From an uncultured Sphaerochaeta sp. (lineage in GTDB: Bacteria > Spirochaetota > Spirochaetia > Sphaerochaetales > Sphaerochaetaceae): a DNA stretch of 64,000 bases. Positions within the stretch are counted from its first letter, which is position 1. Each line of letters opens with the position of its first letter. This document shows positions 52,916 through 61,710 of the stretch, one piece after another. The notes beneath the pieces were generated by a model that was given only the letters and a program-made list of their open reading frames with translations, was not told the DNA's origin and searched no databases. The DNA lies in assembly GCF_963666015.1 (NCBI RefSeq), contig NZ_OY762555.1:1798001-1862000 (forward strand). The letters run 5' to 3'. Both the position numbers and the translations under genes were made by a program.

Positions 52916-53758
52916 TTATCGGAGATTGTTGCGACACTTTTTGAGATAGCCAAGGGATGCAACTTTCTCCTCAAAATCAGTGAAGAACGAGGTTCCTCCC
53001 GCCTCTATCTCGATACTCCCTTGGTATCCTCCGTCCAGGAGAATATGCATCAGGGCTTGCCAATCGGTATCACCACAGCCAGGCAAGGTAGCTTTGATTG
53101 CCTTCCCAGGAGCATAGAGACCGATCTCACTGAGGAGGGCATGATCAACATGGGCATCCTTGCCATGTACATGCAAGACTCTCCCCTTCCAACGTCTCAG
53201 TTGGGCAAGCGGCTCGAGTAGTGCCTCCACCTGGTGACATGGCTCCCATTCAAGGCCAAGAAGTGGATCATCGAGGGTGGAAAAGATAAGATCCCACGCC
53301 GCATCATTGATTGCGATATTCCAGGCACCCCGTTTCCAGAGGTCCCCCATCCTGCAGTTCTCCAGAAGCAAGCCTTTGCAATCATGGCGGTGGACCTGAT
53401 TTAACAGTTCGCTGAATACTTCCTTGAACCTGGGAATTGAGGCCTCAACACTTCCAGACGGAACACGGCCTGCAAACGTTGAAACAAACGGACTACCGAA
53501 ACGATAGCCCTGCTCTATGAGATTCTGTACACCGCGGAGGGTCTCCTCATTTGCCAAGGGGTTACCCCAGATGGAGATTGCAGTGACAGGAAGTCCTGCT
53601 TTCGCTGTACAGCGAGCAAGACTTGCAAGATCAATCTCACCGAGAGTTTCCCAGAAGCAGATACTGAGGGTTTCAAACCCTGCTTCCTTTAGCCTCTCAA
53701 GATTGCCAGAGGTAACCTCCTTGGCAAAGAGCAGTGCACCAAGCTGTATGTTCATCAT
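52916..53758 (-). CDS. Sugar phosphate isomerase/epimerase-like TIM barrel (second)
   Basis: 280 aa TIM-barrel protein of the same superfamily as 50648-51640 but clearly diverged. Motifs: LSICFWETLGEIDL near 30, KGLLLENCRMGD near 128, LGLEWEPCHQVEALLEP near 168 and SIEIEAGGTSFF at the C-terminus. A tryptophan-proline replaces the usual DPSH-type ligand (GLEWEPCH), so metal binding may differ. Its start overlaps the upstream dehydrogenase stop (ATGA). Probably acts in the same pathway. Confidence 0.8.
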   Translation of the reverse strand: MMNIQLGALLFAKEVTSGNLERLKEAGFETLSICFWETLGEIDLASLARCTAKAGLPVTAISIWGNPLANEETLRGVQNLIEQGYRFGSPFVSTFAGRVPSGSVEASIPRFKEVFSELLNQVHRHDCKGLLLENCRMGDLWKRGAWNIAINDAAWDLIFSTLDDPLLGLEWEPCHQVEALLEPLAQLRRWKGRVLHVHGKDAHVDHALLSEIGLYAPGKAIKATLPGCGDTDWQALMHILLDGGYQGSIEIEAGGTSFFTDFEEKVASLGYLKKCRNNLR

Positions 53759-54708
53759 CGCATCTCCTCCAAGAGTTTCTGGACCCGGTATCCATCCTCA
53801 AACGCTGGAGAAAGAGAGGTTTCACTTCCAACAGCATCATAAAAACGCTGATAAGTCGAAACAGGCCGATCTCCTTCAAGCTTGGTGAGCGTACCGTCCT
53901 TTTTGGAAATGACAATCTGCTTTCTATCGAGGGAAGTATTCATCGTGAGTGTGGCTTCACTACCCTCTATAGTGAGCTGTAGCGAATCATCCCAATTGGG
54001 ATCCTGATAGGAACAATGCAATGTGCAGGGAGTGTTATCCCCCACCTTCAGCAAGGCCCCATACTCAACCAAGGCAGGTGAGGTTCGTTCAATGGTCTTA
54101 TTCTCAAAGCAAACCTTTCCAAAAAGATGAAAAAGCAGATCAAGAAGGTGGCTTCCAAGATCAGAGAGGCAACCATCCCGATTGTATTCACTGAGCAATC
54201 TCCACTTCCAACGGAAGACGTCCTCAGGGTCTCCCCAGACATGGCTCTTGTTCCAGCTCTGCAGGTAGGAGATAGTGACATTCTCCAGCCTTCCGAGCAA
54301 ACCACAAGAAAGAGTCTCCTGCACTGCAGAAATAGAGGGTATGTGGCGTTTTGAGAAATTGACCATGAATGGATGGCTCTTCTGAAGCCCAGCCAAAAAG
54401 TCAGCTTCTTCTAGGGTTGAAGTGAGTGGCTTCTCACAGAAGATTGCCAAGTCTGCCCTCACTGATGCCTCACAGCAGAGGGCGTGGAAACAATCAGGGA
54501 CACAGCAACTGAGAGCATCGGCCTTGCCAGAAAAACAGGAGATCATATCGAGACTCTTATAGCTCTCTTCCACCCCAAAGGTTTTGCAGAAACCCCTCAG
54601 GTGCTCCTCATTATGATCGATTGCTCCAACAATCCGGGCTCCCAGGGCTTGAAATTTTTTTGCGTGGTAGGTTCCCATTCCCCCACAGCCCACTATGACA
54701 AATTTCAT
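53755..54708 (-). CDS. Gfo/Idh/MocA-family oxidoreductase (second)
   Basis: 317 aa. Rossmann motif IVGCGGMGTYHAKKFQALGA, then FCEKPLTSTLEEADF near 92 (EKP catalytic lysine) and DLGSHLLDLLFHLFGK near 180. The dinucleotide loop GCGGMG differs from GGGKGA in the first paralogue, suggesting a distinct step in the same pathway. GGGAG precedes the ATG. It starts 3 nt after the LacI gene stop. Confidence 0.9.
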   Translation of the reverse strand: MKFVIVGCGGMGTYHAKKFQALGARIVGAIDHNEEHLRGFCKTFGVEESYKSLDMISCFSGKADALSCCVPDCFHALCCEASVRADLAIFCEKPLTSTLEEADFLAGLQKSHPFMVNFSKRHIPSISAVQETLSCGLLGRLENVTISYLQSWNKSHVWGDPEDVFRWKWRLLSEYNRDGCLSDLGSHLLDLLFHLFGKVCFENKTIERTSPALVEYGALLKVGDNTPCTLHCSYQDPNWDDSLQLTIEGSEATLTMNTSLDRKQIVISKKDGTLTKLEGDRPVSTYQRFYDAVGSETSLSPAFEDGYRVQKLLEEMR

Positions 54709-54711
54709 CGT

Positions 54712-55713
54712 TCATTCTCCCAAGGATCGGGTGGACTTTCTCACCTCGAAACCGGTCTCTGCCCAACGCTGTTCGGCTGCTGTCCCATGCTCGATCATAC
54801 CAATCAACATCTGCACTGCTTCCGCTCCCATCTCCATGATCGGATGGTCGACTGTAGTCAAGGGAGGAGTACTGGTACCAGCAGGCTGGAAGTTGTCATA
54901 TCCGATGAGGGAGATATCCTGGGGAACCTTCTTGGAGTGTTCACTGCAGGCCTGGAGAAAGCCAAAGGCTTGTCGGTCACTGGCCGTCATGATCAGTGAT
55001 TCCTTCTTGCCAAACTGACGAAACGCATTGAAACCTGAGTTCCTGGAGAAGTTTCCTTCGACAATCGTTGTCTGCAAGTGATAGAGAGAGGCAAGCTCCT
55101 CAAAGGCCTGGAGTCTGTCCTTGCCGTTCTTGAACTGCAGGTCCCCCGTCACATACCCGATGTGGTGGTGACCCAGCTCATGGGCATGGGCAAACGCCTT
55201 TCTCATCCCCTTATCAGGACGAGCATAGATGCTTGCAGCTCCCTCTCGGTAGTTGTTCACCAACACAAAGGGGAGGTTGTGCTCGATAAGTGGATCGATC
55301 TCGGGAAACTGGTCCTTGGTAATGGCAAAGATGAGGCCATCATAGCTATGGCTGGTGATAAGGTCCCGGTAACTGCGGTACTTGCCCAGATAGTTCTCAA
55401 AGATAATCCCAACATTGTAGTTGTGGTTCAGCGTTCCAAGCAACAATCCATCGAGGAGCGCAGGGAAATAGGAACGGGTAAAGGGCAAGATTTTCTTGTA
55501 GTAGGGTACCACAAAGCCAATGGCAAAGCTTCTATTGCTTGCGAAGAGTGTTGCAGTCCTTGAGGGGACATATCCCAGCTCTTCTGCGGCAAGTCGTACT
55601 TTCTTCTTAATCTCATCACTGATAAGAGGGGAATCGTTGAGTGCACGGGAGACCGTGGACTCCGCTACCCCTGCTGCGCGGGCTACATCAGCCCTTCCTA
55701 CAAGCTTCTCCAT
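54712..55713 (-). CDS. LacI-family transcriptional regulator
   Basis: 333 aa. HTH at about residues 8-55 (DVARAAGVAESTVSRALNDS, the invariant VSRALN), then a periplasmic-binding-like sensor with DGLIFAITKDQFP near 122 and ISLIGYDNFQPAG near 272. First gene of the minus-strand cluster; likely regulator of the Gfo/TIM/RbsABC genes through the GCACGT palindromes at 52815-52871. Inducer unknown. Confidence 0.92.
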   Translation of the reverse strand: MEKLVGRADVARAAGVAESTVSRALNDSPLISDEIKKKVRLAAEELGYVPSRTATLFASNRSFAIGFVVPYYKKILPFTRSYFPALLDGLLLGTLNHNYNVGIIFENYLGKYRSYRDLITSHSYDGLIFAITKDQFPEIDPLIEHNLPFVLVNNYREGAASIYARPDKGMRKAFAHAHELGHHHIGYVTGDLQFKNGKDRLQAFEELASLYHLQTTIVEGNFSRNSGFNAFRQFGKKESLIMTASDRQAFGFLQACSEHSKKVPQDISLIGYDNFQPAGTSTPPLTTVDHPIMEMGAEAVQMLIGMIEHGTAAEQRWAETGFEVRKSTRSLGE

Positions 55714-55785
55714 GTAGGCCAGTGTATCATCTTTGCCGCGAGTATGGTACGGCTTTTTGTTAATGAAGACCAGGAATACTTGGCA

Positions 55786-56334
55786 CTAGAACCGATATCT
55801 GAGACTTACCTGAGGATGCATATCCACATCAAGCTTTGCAGCATTTACATCATACATGCCTACATAGACAAACTCTGTGCTGATCGCAAAATGTTTGAAG
55901 AAGATGGTCTCTACCCCAATTCCTCCTCCTACACCGATGTTGAGGATGAGTGGTCCAGAGCGATACACTTCAGGATCCATAGTTACAAGCTCTGCTTCCT
56001 TGTATCCCTGATGATGTACACCACCAACCACATAGAGCATTCCAGCAAGCCAGGAGTTTGCCTCGTGGTACACCAAGGGATATTGCAGCTCAAGCCCGAT
56101 ATTGTAAACCAGCTCGTCATAGCCATATTCCATCTCTGGGTGGTAGATTAAACCACCTGCTACTTGGTAGCCGAAGTCTTCCAACCACTTCTGGTAACTC
56201 AATCCCACCCCGGCCAGGCGTCCACCTTGGACCCCCAAGGCCTGGGAATACTCACTTCCCACTGCAAACAAGGAAGTAGAGAGAGAGCCAAGCAGGACCA
56301 ACAGGACGACCAAGGAACGAATAGGTGTTTTCAT
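55786..56334 (-). CDS. Small outer-membrane beta-barrel-like protein
   Basis: 182 aa with a signal peptide (residues 1-23, ending SLFAVG), then alternating hydrophobic/polar strands rich in Gly and aromatics (GVGLSYQKW, VGGGIGVETIFF) and a C-terminal strand ending RYRF, as in barrels recognised by BamA. No enzymatic motif. The family is unassigned. Monocistronic, upstream of the LacI gene on the same strand. Confidence 0.7.
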   Translation of the reverse strand: MKTPIRSLVVLLVLLGSLSTSLFAVGSEYSQALGVQGGRLAGVGLSYQKWLEDFGYQVAGGLIYHPEMEYGYDELVYNIGLELQYPLVYHEANSWLAGMLYVVGGVHHQGYKEAELVTMDPEVYRSGPLILNIGVGGGIGVETIFFKHFAISTEFVYVGMYDVNAAKLDVDMHPQVSLRYRF

Positions 56335-56795
56335 ACAGAAATATTACTACAATCCTGTATTTCTGTCTGGTATCTGACCATGGCAAATGCTCTGATTTAT
56401 AGAGAATAGCACTCACTTTTGCAGGAGCTAACCAAAGAGAAGCGTTCTCTTGTTTGTGCTGGTAAGCCATGGCGTGCTGTCAGCAATTTCCTACGGGTAA
56501 ACCCTCTCTGTTTGCAGTAGTCTTAGGGAAGAGCATCAAGCTCCAAAGCGAGGTAATGAGAAAAATACTCCTGTGTTCTATTCTGGACAGGACAACCACT
56601 AGCCATGGATTTCCTGCAGCATTTTAAACAAGGTGATCATTCTCTTCATTCCTTGCTGGATTCCTCCAGAGGAATTTTGCGGAATGTGACTGTGCTTAGC
56701 GACACTCAATGCCACCCAAACCAGAAGAGTCGTTTATCACAGCACATTTCGCTCTTACACTCCAAAGGACATCTTCCTGCCCAACCTTTCCAGTT
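56335..56795. other. Non-coding stretch, nothing identified
   Basis: 461 bp between the outer-membrane-like gene and the kinase remnant. A 71-codon plus-strand frame (56605-56820) has no ribosome-binding site or recognisable sequence. It may hold further decayed hybrid-kinase sequence on the minus strand, but I could not read any. Confidence 0.3.
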
Positions 56796-57155
56796 TCAGG
56801 AACGCGAACGTTTAGAATAGCGGCAGAGCATGTCAATTAGTTCAGATTGCTCTACAGGCTTACGAAGGAATTCTTGGATCCCTACCTGCTTACAACGCTC
56901 CTTCTCCTCAACACTGATGAAGGCTGAGGTAGCGACCACCCATACATCCTTGGAAATTTGGTTTATTCTTTTTGCTGTAAGTACCCCATCTATTCCGAAA
57001 TCGAGTATATCATTGAGCAGATTCGTCAGGAACATGCTGCTCTCCTTGATCGCAGAAACATAGTGTTGCTGGAAGGAAGCAAGATAACTCTGCTCGAGCA
57101 GTTTGCTGGTCCCAGCAATAGCATTTAAGCTGGTGTGGACGTCTATGTTACTGGT
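56796..57155 (-). pseudogene. Decayed hybrid histidine kinase (HisKA joined to receiver)
   Basis: The frame from 57155 reads NIDVHTSLNAIAGTSKLL and FLTNLLNDILDFG, clearly a HisKA dimerisation domain, and passes at once into KDVWVVATSAFISVEEKERC and EFLRKPVEQSELIDML, the C-terminal half of a receiver domain. The HATPase domain and the receiver's phospho-Asp half are absent, and the phospho-acceptor His of SHEIRTP is not at its position. A TGA at 57156-57158 closes it upstream. An internal deletion relic. Confidence 0.75.
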
Positions 57156-57438
57156 TCAAGATTTTCTTGATGTATTGAGGATCCACGGATGCCCCTTTTA
57201 GAAGAGCCAAAGCAGGCCCCTCTGGAGTTCTCCTACCCTGTTCCCAATTCCTTAGTGTAGCTACGCTGACACCAATCATTGAAGCAAATTCAATCTGTGT
57301 TGCCTTTGCCTTATTACGTATATCTCTTATATCTGGTGGTGAGAATACGAAAATTCGAGCAGGCTCTTTTTCCTTTCGCAGAATTTTCCCACCTTCTTGT
57401 ATACTCTCTACCAACAATCCAAAATCTTTTTCATTCAT
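57148..57438 (-). CDS. NadS/HigA-type HTH antitoxin (orphan)
   Basis: 96 aa. N-terminal LLVESIQEGGKILRKEKEPA and the HTH TQIEFASMIGVSVATLRNWE, then GRRTPEGPALALLK, closely follow the NadS family of antitoxins that accompany RelE/HigB-like toxins. No toxin ORF is next to it: upstream is the capD-like gene 15 nt away, downstream the kinase relic. Orphan antitoxin, perhaps kept as a regulator. Confidence 0.82.
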   Translation of the reverse strand: MNEKDFGLLVESIQEGGKILRKEKEPARIFVFSPPDIRDIRNKAKATQIEFASMIGVSVATLRNWEQGRRTPEGPALALLKGASVDPQYIKKILNQ

Positions 57439-57453
57439 ATGTAGCCTAACACC

Positions 57454-59271
57454 CTACATCTTTGGATCCTTGAACTCAGGAACCAACTCATGGAGCATCT
57501 TCAGCATCACCTCAGGAGTGGACTTCTCGAAGGAAGTGAGATAGTGATTCAGGAAAGACAGCTCACTGATGGTGTGGTTATTCACTTTTGCCTTGAACAC
57601 CAACTTCTCCTCGGTGGGGATGGTGGTATCCTTGTTGGCAAGGAGTTCCTCATAGAGCTTCTCCCCAGGGCGTAGACCAGTAACGATGACCTGGCTCCTA
57701 CTATCCCCATAATACTTCACCAACTTCTCTGCAAAATCATAAATCTTGACTGGCTGACCCATATCAAGGACCATCACTTCTCCACCCTTAGCCATACTGG
57801 CGGCCTTGAAGACCAAGCCAACTGCCTCAGGAATTGCCATGAAGTAACGGATAATGTCTTTATGGGTGACGGTTATGGGAACCCCTGCCTTGATCTGGTC
57901 CATGAAGAGCGGAAGCATGCTTCCCCGGCTTCCCAGCACATTGCCAAAGCGTACACAGACAATTTCTGTCTCCTTGCTGTTAAGCATGCCGGCCATCAAC
58001 TCAACCACCCGCTTGGTAGCCCCCATTACATTGGTTGGGTTTACCGCTTTGTCGGTGGAGATGACCACGACTTTCTCAACCTGATGTTCCTTGGCACTCT
58101 TGAGCACCGCATAGGAGCCATTGATGTTGGTGGTAATAGCCTCCTCCGGATACAGTTCCTGAAGCGGCACATGCTTGTAGGCTGCAGCGTGGAAGACCAG
58201 CTGTGGTTTGAACTGGGTCATGATACGGTCAATCTTCTTTCGGTTTTTGATATCACAGACAATAGGGACGACCAGATCACTCCACTCCTTCTGGTAGTTG
58301 TGCAATCGTAGGGAAAGGTCATGAAGCTCTGTCTCATCAACATCGAGCAACAGGAGTTGCTCAGGACCGTAGGAAAGCAACTGCCTGCAAATCTCGCTGC
58401 CGATGCTTCCTCCTGCTCCCGTCACCAGAACACGTTTTCCACGAACCATCTGCCTGATCGGCTCCTTATCGATGCTGATCAAGGGACGGCCAAGCAAATC
58501 TGCATAGTCTAGGTTTCTCAGGTCCAGCTCTTTCTGGCCCTCTTGCATCTCAAAGAGGGAAGGGATGACCTTGATGTCACAACCTGCTTCCTTTGCTGCA
58601 TCAACTGCCAGAAGCATTCTTTCCTGGTCAATCTGGGTAATGGCAATGATGAGTGTCTTGGCTTTCAGGTTCTGAAGAACCTGAGGCAAATCATTCACAC
58701 TCCCGTAGACCTTCACCCCGAGCATGTATGTGCCGTGTAAATGCACCTCATCATCAACAAATCCTACAATGTGGTAGGCAAGCTTGCCCTTTTGGTACTG
58801 TCTTACCAGAGTGTTTCCTAACTCCCCTGCCCCATAGATGACAGCACGTGGATGCTGGTTGTTGCTTTGCTTGTTTTTAAGCACCAAGACCGACCGGTAA
58901 AAAACACGAAAACCCATCACCATGAGAAATCCAAAAATATCGGTACTGACTATGAACGGAATCCAATCGCTCTGGAACCCAAGGTAAAAGCCAATAAGCA
59001 GAACACCAAGGATGGTTACCGGAATAAACGCGGTCAAACCCCGACCGAGCAGGTCGAGGGAGCTCTCACTGATTCTGATATGGTAAAAACGAACGGCGAA
59101 AAGGAGTAGGATGGTGGCAAGGATATTAAAATAGAGTAATGAATCAAAATTGAAAGGCAAGGTCTGAAAAACCACCCAGGAAGCCAGCAGTCCGGCAACA
59201 AACAAAAAAAGTGCATCCATTGCCATCAGGACAACCCAGCGTATATAACGACTCTTCACCATTTCACTCAT
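57454..59271 (-). CDS. Nucleotide-sugar epimerase/4,6-dehydratase, CapD/WbpM family
   Basis: 605 aa membrane-anchored NDP-sugar 4,6-dehydratase/epimerase of polysaccharide synthesis. Four N-terminal transmembrane helices (residues 10-115), a CoA-binding-like Rossmann domain (IYGAGELGNTLVRQY near 148), then the short-chain dehydrogenase core with VTGAGGSIGSEICRQL near 288, DVDETELHDL and the catalytic VVISTDKAVNPTNVMGATKR (T-D-K type rather than Y-x-x-x-K). Normal full length. Lies downstream of the LoaP-like antiterminator. Confidence 0.93.
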   Translation of the reverse strand: MSEMVKSRYIRWVVLMAMDALFLFVAGLLASWVVFQTLPFNFDSLLYFNILATILLLFAVRFYHIRISESSLDLLGRGLTAFIPVTILGVLLIGFYLGFQSDWIPFIVSTDIFGFLMVMGFRVFYRSVLVLKNKQSNNQHPRAVIYGAGELGNTLVRQYQKGKLAYHIVGFVDDEVHLHGTYMLGVKVYGSVNDLPQVLQNLKAKTLIIAITQIDQERMLLAVDAAKEAGCDIKVIPSLFEMQEGQKELDLRNLDYADLLGRPLISIDKEPIRQMVRGKRVLVTGAGGSIGSEICRQLLSYGPEQLLLLDVDETELHDLSLRLHNYQKEWSDLVVPIVCDIKNRKKIDRIMTQFKPQLVFHAAAYKHVPLQELYPEEAITTNINGSYAVLKSAKEHQVEKVVVISTDKAVNPTNVMGATKRVVELMAGMLNSKETEIVCVRFGNVLGSRGSMLPLFMDQIKAGVPITVTHKDIIRYFMAIPEAVGLVFKAASMAKGGEVMVLDMGQPVKIYDFAEKLVKYYGDSRSQVIVTGLRPGEKLYEELLANKDTTIPTEEKLVFKAKVNNHTISELSFLNHYLTSFEKSTPEVMLKMLHELVPEFKDPKM

Positions 59272-59317
59272 GCAACATCACCCCTGGTCTGTATCATCTT
59301 CTGCTCCTATGCAGAAC

Positions 59318-59343
59318 GTGTAGCACAAATTTTCTTGTGACAC
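59318..59343 (-). promoter_or_regulatory. Leader hairpin between the NusG-like gene and capD-like gene
   Basis: Bulged stem GTGT-CACAA / TTGTG-CT-ACAC with a 6-nt apex on the minus strand. LoaP-type antiterminators act through RNA hairpins in the leaders of their target operons, so this is a candidate recognition element. Confidence 0.3.
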
Positions 59344-59418
59344 AGGAGCTCGGGTAGCGCTACTATACCATGTCGCTCATGCGCTGTAAATGAATCGTAC
59401 AGAAAACTCTCTAGCCGG

Positions 59419-59946
59419 CTAACTGCTGGATTCAACAAACTCCACTGGCATACTCACCCTTCTAATTACCTCTGCAAACTGGAACTCGACCATTACCCTG
59501 CTGTGGCGATAGTCAACCTTCACGATTGTACCCATGAAGTCCTGCATCGGTCCGTCGATAATTTTAATCGGCTCACCCTTCTTATAAACTACTTTCGATG
59601 GCTTAATTGTACCCTTGTTGTGCATAATCCAAGCAGCATACTCGTAATCAGGCCCTTGCAGTTCGATGGTCTTGTTCAGATTTCTCAGAAACCCATAGCA
59701 ACCTGGAAGCTTTAGCACATCCCGTCCGTAATCCTGCAAGGATACTTCACTGGAGAGCAACAGGTACCCAGGGAGTATAGGATGGTCATTCATGATCTTC
59801 TTGCCCTTGCGACGGTCAATCATACGACGCATGGGAATGAAGGCCATCACTTCCTCTTCCTCAAGTTCGCGACTGAAGAATTTGAGCAGATGAGCCTTCA
59901 CATACTCTTCTCGTCCTGTCCTGCAAGCAATGAAGTAGTAGTTCAT
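59419..59946 (-). CDS. NusG-like antiterminator, LoaP/RfaH type
   Basis: 175 aa specialised NusG paralogue. N-terminal NGN domain at about residues 1-105 (YYFIACRTGREEYVKAHL, PILPGYLLLSSEV) and a C-terminal KOW at about 122-168 (KGEPIKIIDGPMQDFMGTIV, SRVMVEFQFAEV). Such proteins ride on RNA polymerase to carry it through long polysaccharide operons. First gene of the minus-strand polysaccharide block; probably a LoaP-type factor for capsule or exopolysaccharide genes. Confidence 0.87.
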   Translation of the reverse strand: MNYYFIACRTGREEYVKAHLLKFFSRELEEEEVMAFIPMRRMIDRRKGKKIMNDHPILPGYLLLSSEVSLQDYGRDVLKLPGCYGFLRNLNKTIELQGPDYEYAAWIMHNKGTIKPSKVVYKKGEPIKIIDGPMQDFMGTIVKVDYRHSRVMVEFQFAEVIRRVSMPVEFVESSS

Positions 59947-59983
59947 AGTCGCCCATAGTACAGTATTTGATATATGCTTGTCA

Positions 59984-60856
59984 TCAGATGACGAAGGCCT
60001 TTTCCAGTGCTGACCTCATCACCTGAGCATCAGGCACCTTCCCAGTCCAATTCTGCACCCCAAGAACTCCTTGGTTCACCAACATTCCTAGTCCATCAAG
60101 AGTAGTTGCTCCTGCTTCCCTTGCACGCTTCAAGAATGCCGTATCGGTGGGGTTAAACACCACATCACAAGCTATCACATCCCGAATTCCCTGAGAAAAG
60201 GCAACATCTATACAGCTATTCTCATCAAAGAGACCAACACTGGTTGCCTGAACAACCACCAAACCATCTTCTTCTATCTGATAGATACCCTCCCAAGCTT
60301 GGGTGAATATCCTAGTTCCTGTAATACCCTGTAACCGCTCTGCAAGTCTCTCTGCTTTTTCTCTGGTACGGTTTACCAGAATGACTTCTTTCACCTCAGA
60401 GAGGACCAATTCTACGGCAATGGCTGAGGCGGCTCCACCTGAACCAAAGAGCACCACGCGCCTTTCACTGAGATTGCTGACCTGCTCCTTCAATGACTGG
60501 AGGAATCCTTTTCCGTCAGTATTATCTCCTTGATACGTTCCGTCCTCTTGCAGAGTAATACAGTTCACCGCATTGCTGAGTCGCGCACTCTCAGTAAAAC
60601 GGTCCAGATAGGGAAAGACCTGTTGTTTAAAAGGAGCGGTGACATTGCCTCCGGCAACATGCAGGGCTTTCAACCCCTCCAATGCTGTTTGTAGGTCTTC
60701 AGGTTGTACTTCGCAGGTGATGTACTGACCCGGAAAATCCATATCCAAAAAGGCTTTCTCCATCATATATTGAGTAGGGTTTCCCACCACCGGGCTGCCA
60801 ATGCAGAAAAACAGTGAAGGAAGCGGTCCCTTCATCAGTGCATATAATGTATCCAT
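59984..60856 (-). CDS. aroE: Shikimate dehydrogenase
   Basis: Reduces 3-dehydroshikimate with NADPH in aromatic amino acid synthesis. About 290 aa. Substrate and catalytic motif GGNVTAPFKQQ near residue 70 (invariant Lys), GDNTDGKGFL near 113, and nucleotide loop FGSGGAASAIAVELV near 138. ATG 60856 is chosen because GGAG ends 6 nt upstream; ATG 60862 would abut it. No other aro gene is adjacent, and the gene appears to have its own promoter region. Confidence 0.92.
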   Translation of the reverse strand: MDTLYALMKGPLPSLFFCIGSPVVGNPTQYMMEKAFLDMDFPGQYITCEVQPEDLQTALEGLKALHVAGGNVTAPFKQQVFPYLDRFTESARLSNAVNCITLQEDGTYQGDNTDGKGFLQSLKEQVSNLSERRVVLFGSGGAASAIAVELVLSEVKEVILVNRTREKAERLAERLQGITGTRIFTQAWEGIYQIEEDGLVVVQATSVGLFDENSCIDVAFSQGIRDVIACDVVFNPTDTAFLKRAREAGATTLDGLGMLVNQGVLGVQNWTGKVPDAQVMRSALEKAFVI

Positions 60857-60987
60857 TACCATCTCCTCTTCTATATCCTAGTACAGCTTCATCATTATGT
60901 CTAATGCTTATACGTACTACTCATACTATACTCATGTCTGGCAACTATTCGCTCATGGGCGTATACTGACAATCAGAAGAGGTATTA

Positions 60988-61701
60988 ATGGCATTTGACG
61001 AGCAACGATACAGAGAACATACAGTACTCCTCGATTATACACATCCCACTATCGCAGCAGTCATCCAAAAGCAGGGCTGGCTTACCCTTCCTACTCTCGG
61101 TAGTCGTATTGCAACAGTCTACACCTTTGTTCGTGATGCCATACCCTTTGGGTATGCAGAGCACTTTGCTGTGCCTGCTTCACAAGTACTTGTACAAGGT
61201 ATGGGAAACTGCCTCACAAAGACCACACTCCTGATGGCGCTGCTTCGTGCAGTAGGAGCCCCTTGCCGGTTGAAAGCGGCCATGATCAGCAAGGTGATCC
61301 ACCGTGGATTACTCGGCGAGGGCTCTTTCCTTTTCAGTCCACGACATCTGCACCATGCATGGGTGGAGGTATATTACCAAGACAAATGGATTGAGATTGG
61401 GGGACACATTATTGACCGTCCATACCTTGAAAAGCTCCAGCAGAAGTTTGCTAATTTCATCGGGAGCTTCTATGGCTACGGAATTGCCGTGACCCACTTC
61501 AGGAATCCCCCGATCAGCTGGGAGGAAGAGGAGACGGAAATCCAGAGCAAGGCAATCAGGGAGAGCCTTCACACCTTCAATGATCCAGATTCCTTTTTCA
61601 CCGCCCATCCGGAGGCAGAGCAAAGAACACACTGCCTGACGTACAAACTGATCCTCCGGCCAAAACTCAACCGTTCGATCAGGAAACTGAGAAATAGCTG
61701 A
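60988..61701 (+). CDS. Transglutaminase-like cysteine protease-fold protein
   Basis: 237 aa with the transglutaminase core triad: Cys in GMGNCLTKTTLLMALLRA near 75, His in HLHHAWVEVYYQDKW near 126 and an Asp/Glu-type third position after IEIGGHIIDRP. Bacterial members act as peptidases or amidases. No signal peptide. GAGG precedes the ATG. Stands alone between aroE (divergent) and a convergent membrane gene. Confidence 0.8.
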   Translation: MAFDEQRYREHTVLLDYTHPTIAAVIQKQGWLTLPTLGSRIATVYTFVRDAIPFGYAEHFAVPASQVLVQGMGNCLTKTTLLMALLRAVGAPCRLKAAMISKVIHRGLLGEGSFLFSPRHLHHAWVEVYYQDKWIEIGGHIIDRPYLEKLQQKFANFIGSFYGYGIAVTHFRNPPISWEEEETEIQSKAIRESLHTFNDPDSFFTAHPEAEQRTHCLTYKLILRPKLNRSIRKLRNS

Positions 61702-61710
61702 ACGGTCCCT

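Noticed and set aside
52202..53221. 339-codon plus-strand ORF
   Set aside because: It is antisense to the Gfo/Idh and TIM-barrel genes and spans their promoter; a shadow frame.
56605..56820. 71-aa plus-strand ORF before the kinase relic
   Set aside because: It has no ribosome-binding site or recognisable sequence and overlaps the clear minus-strand receiver-domain remnant.
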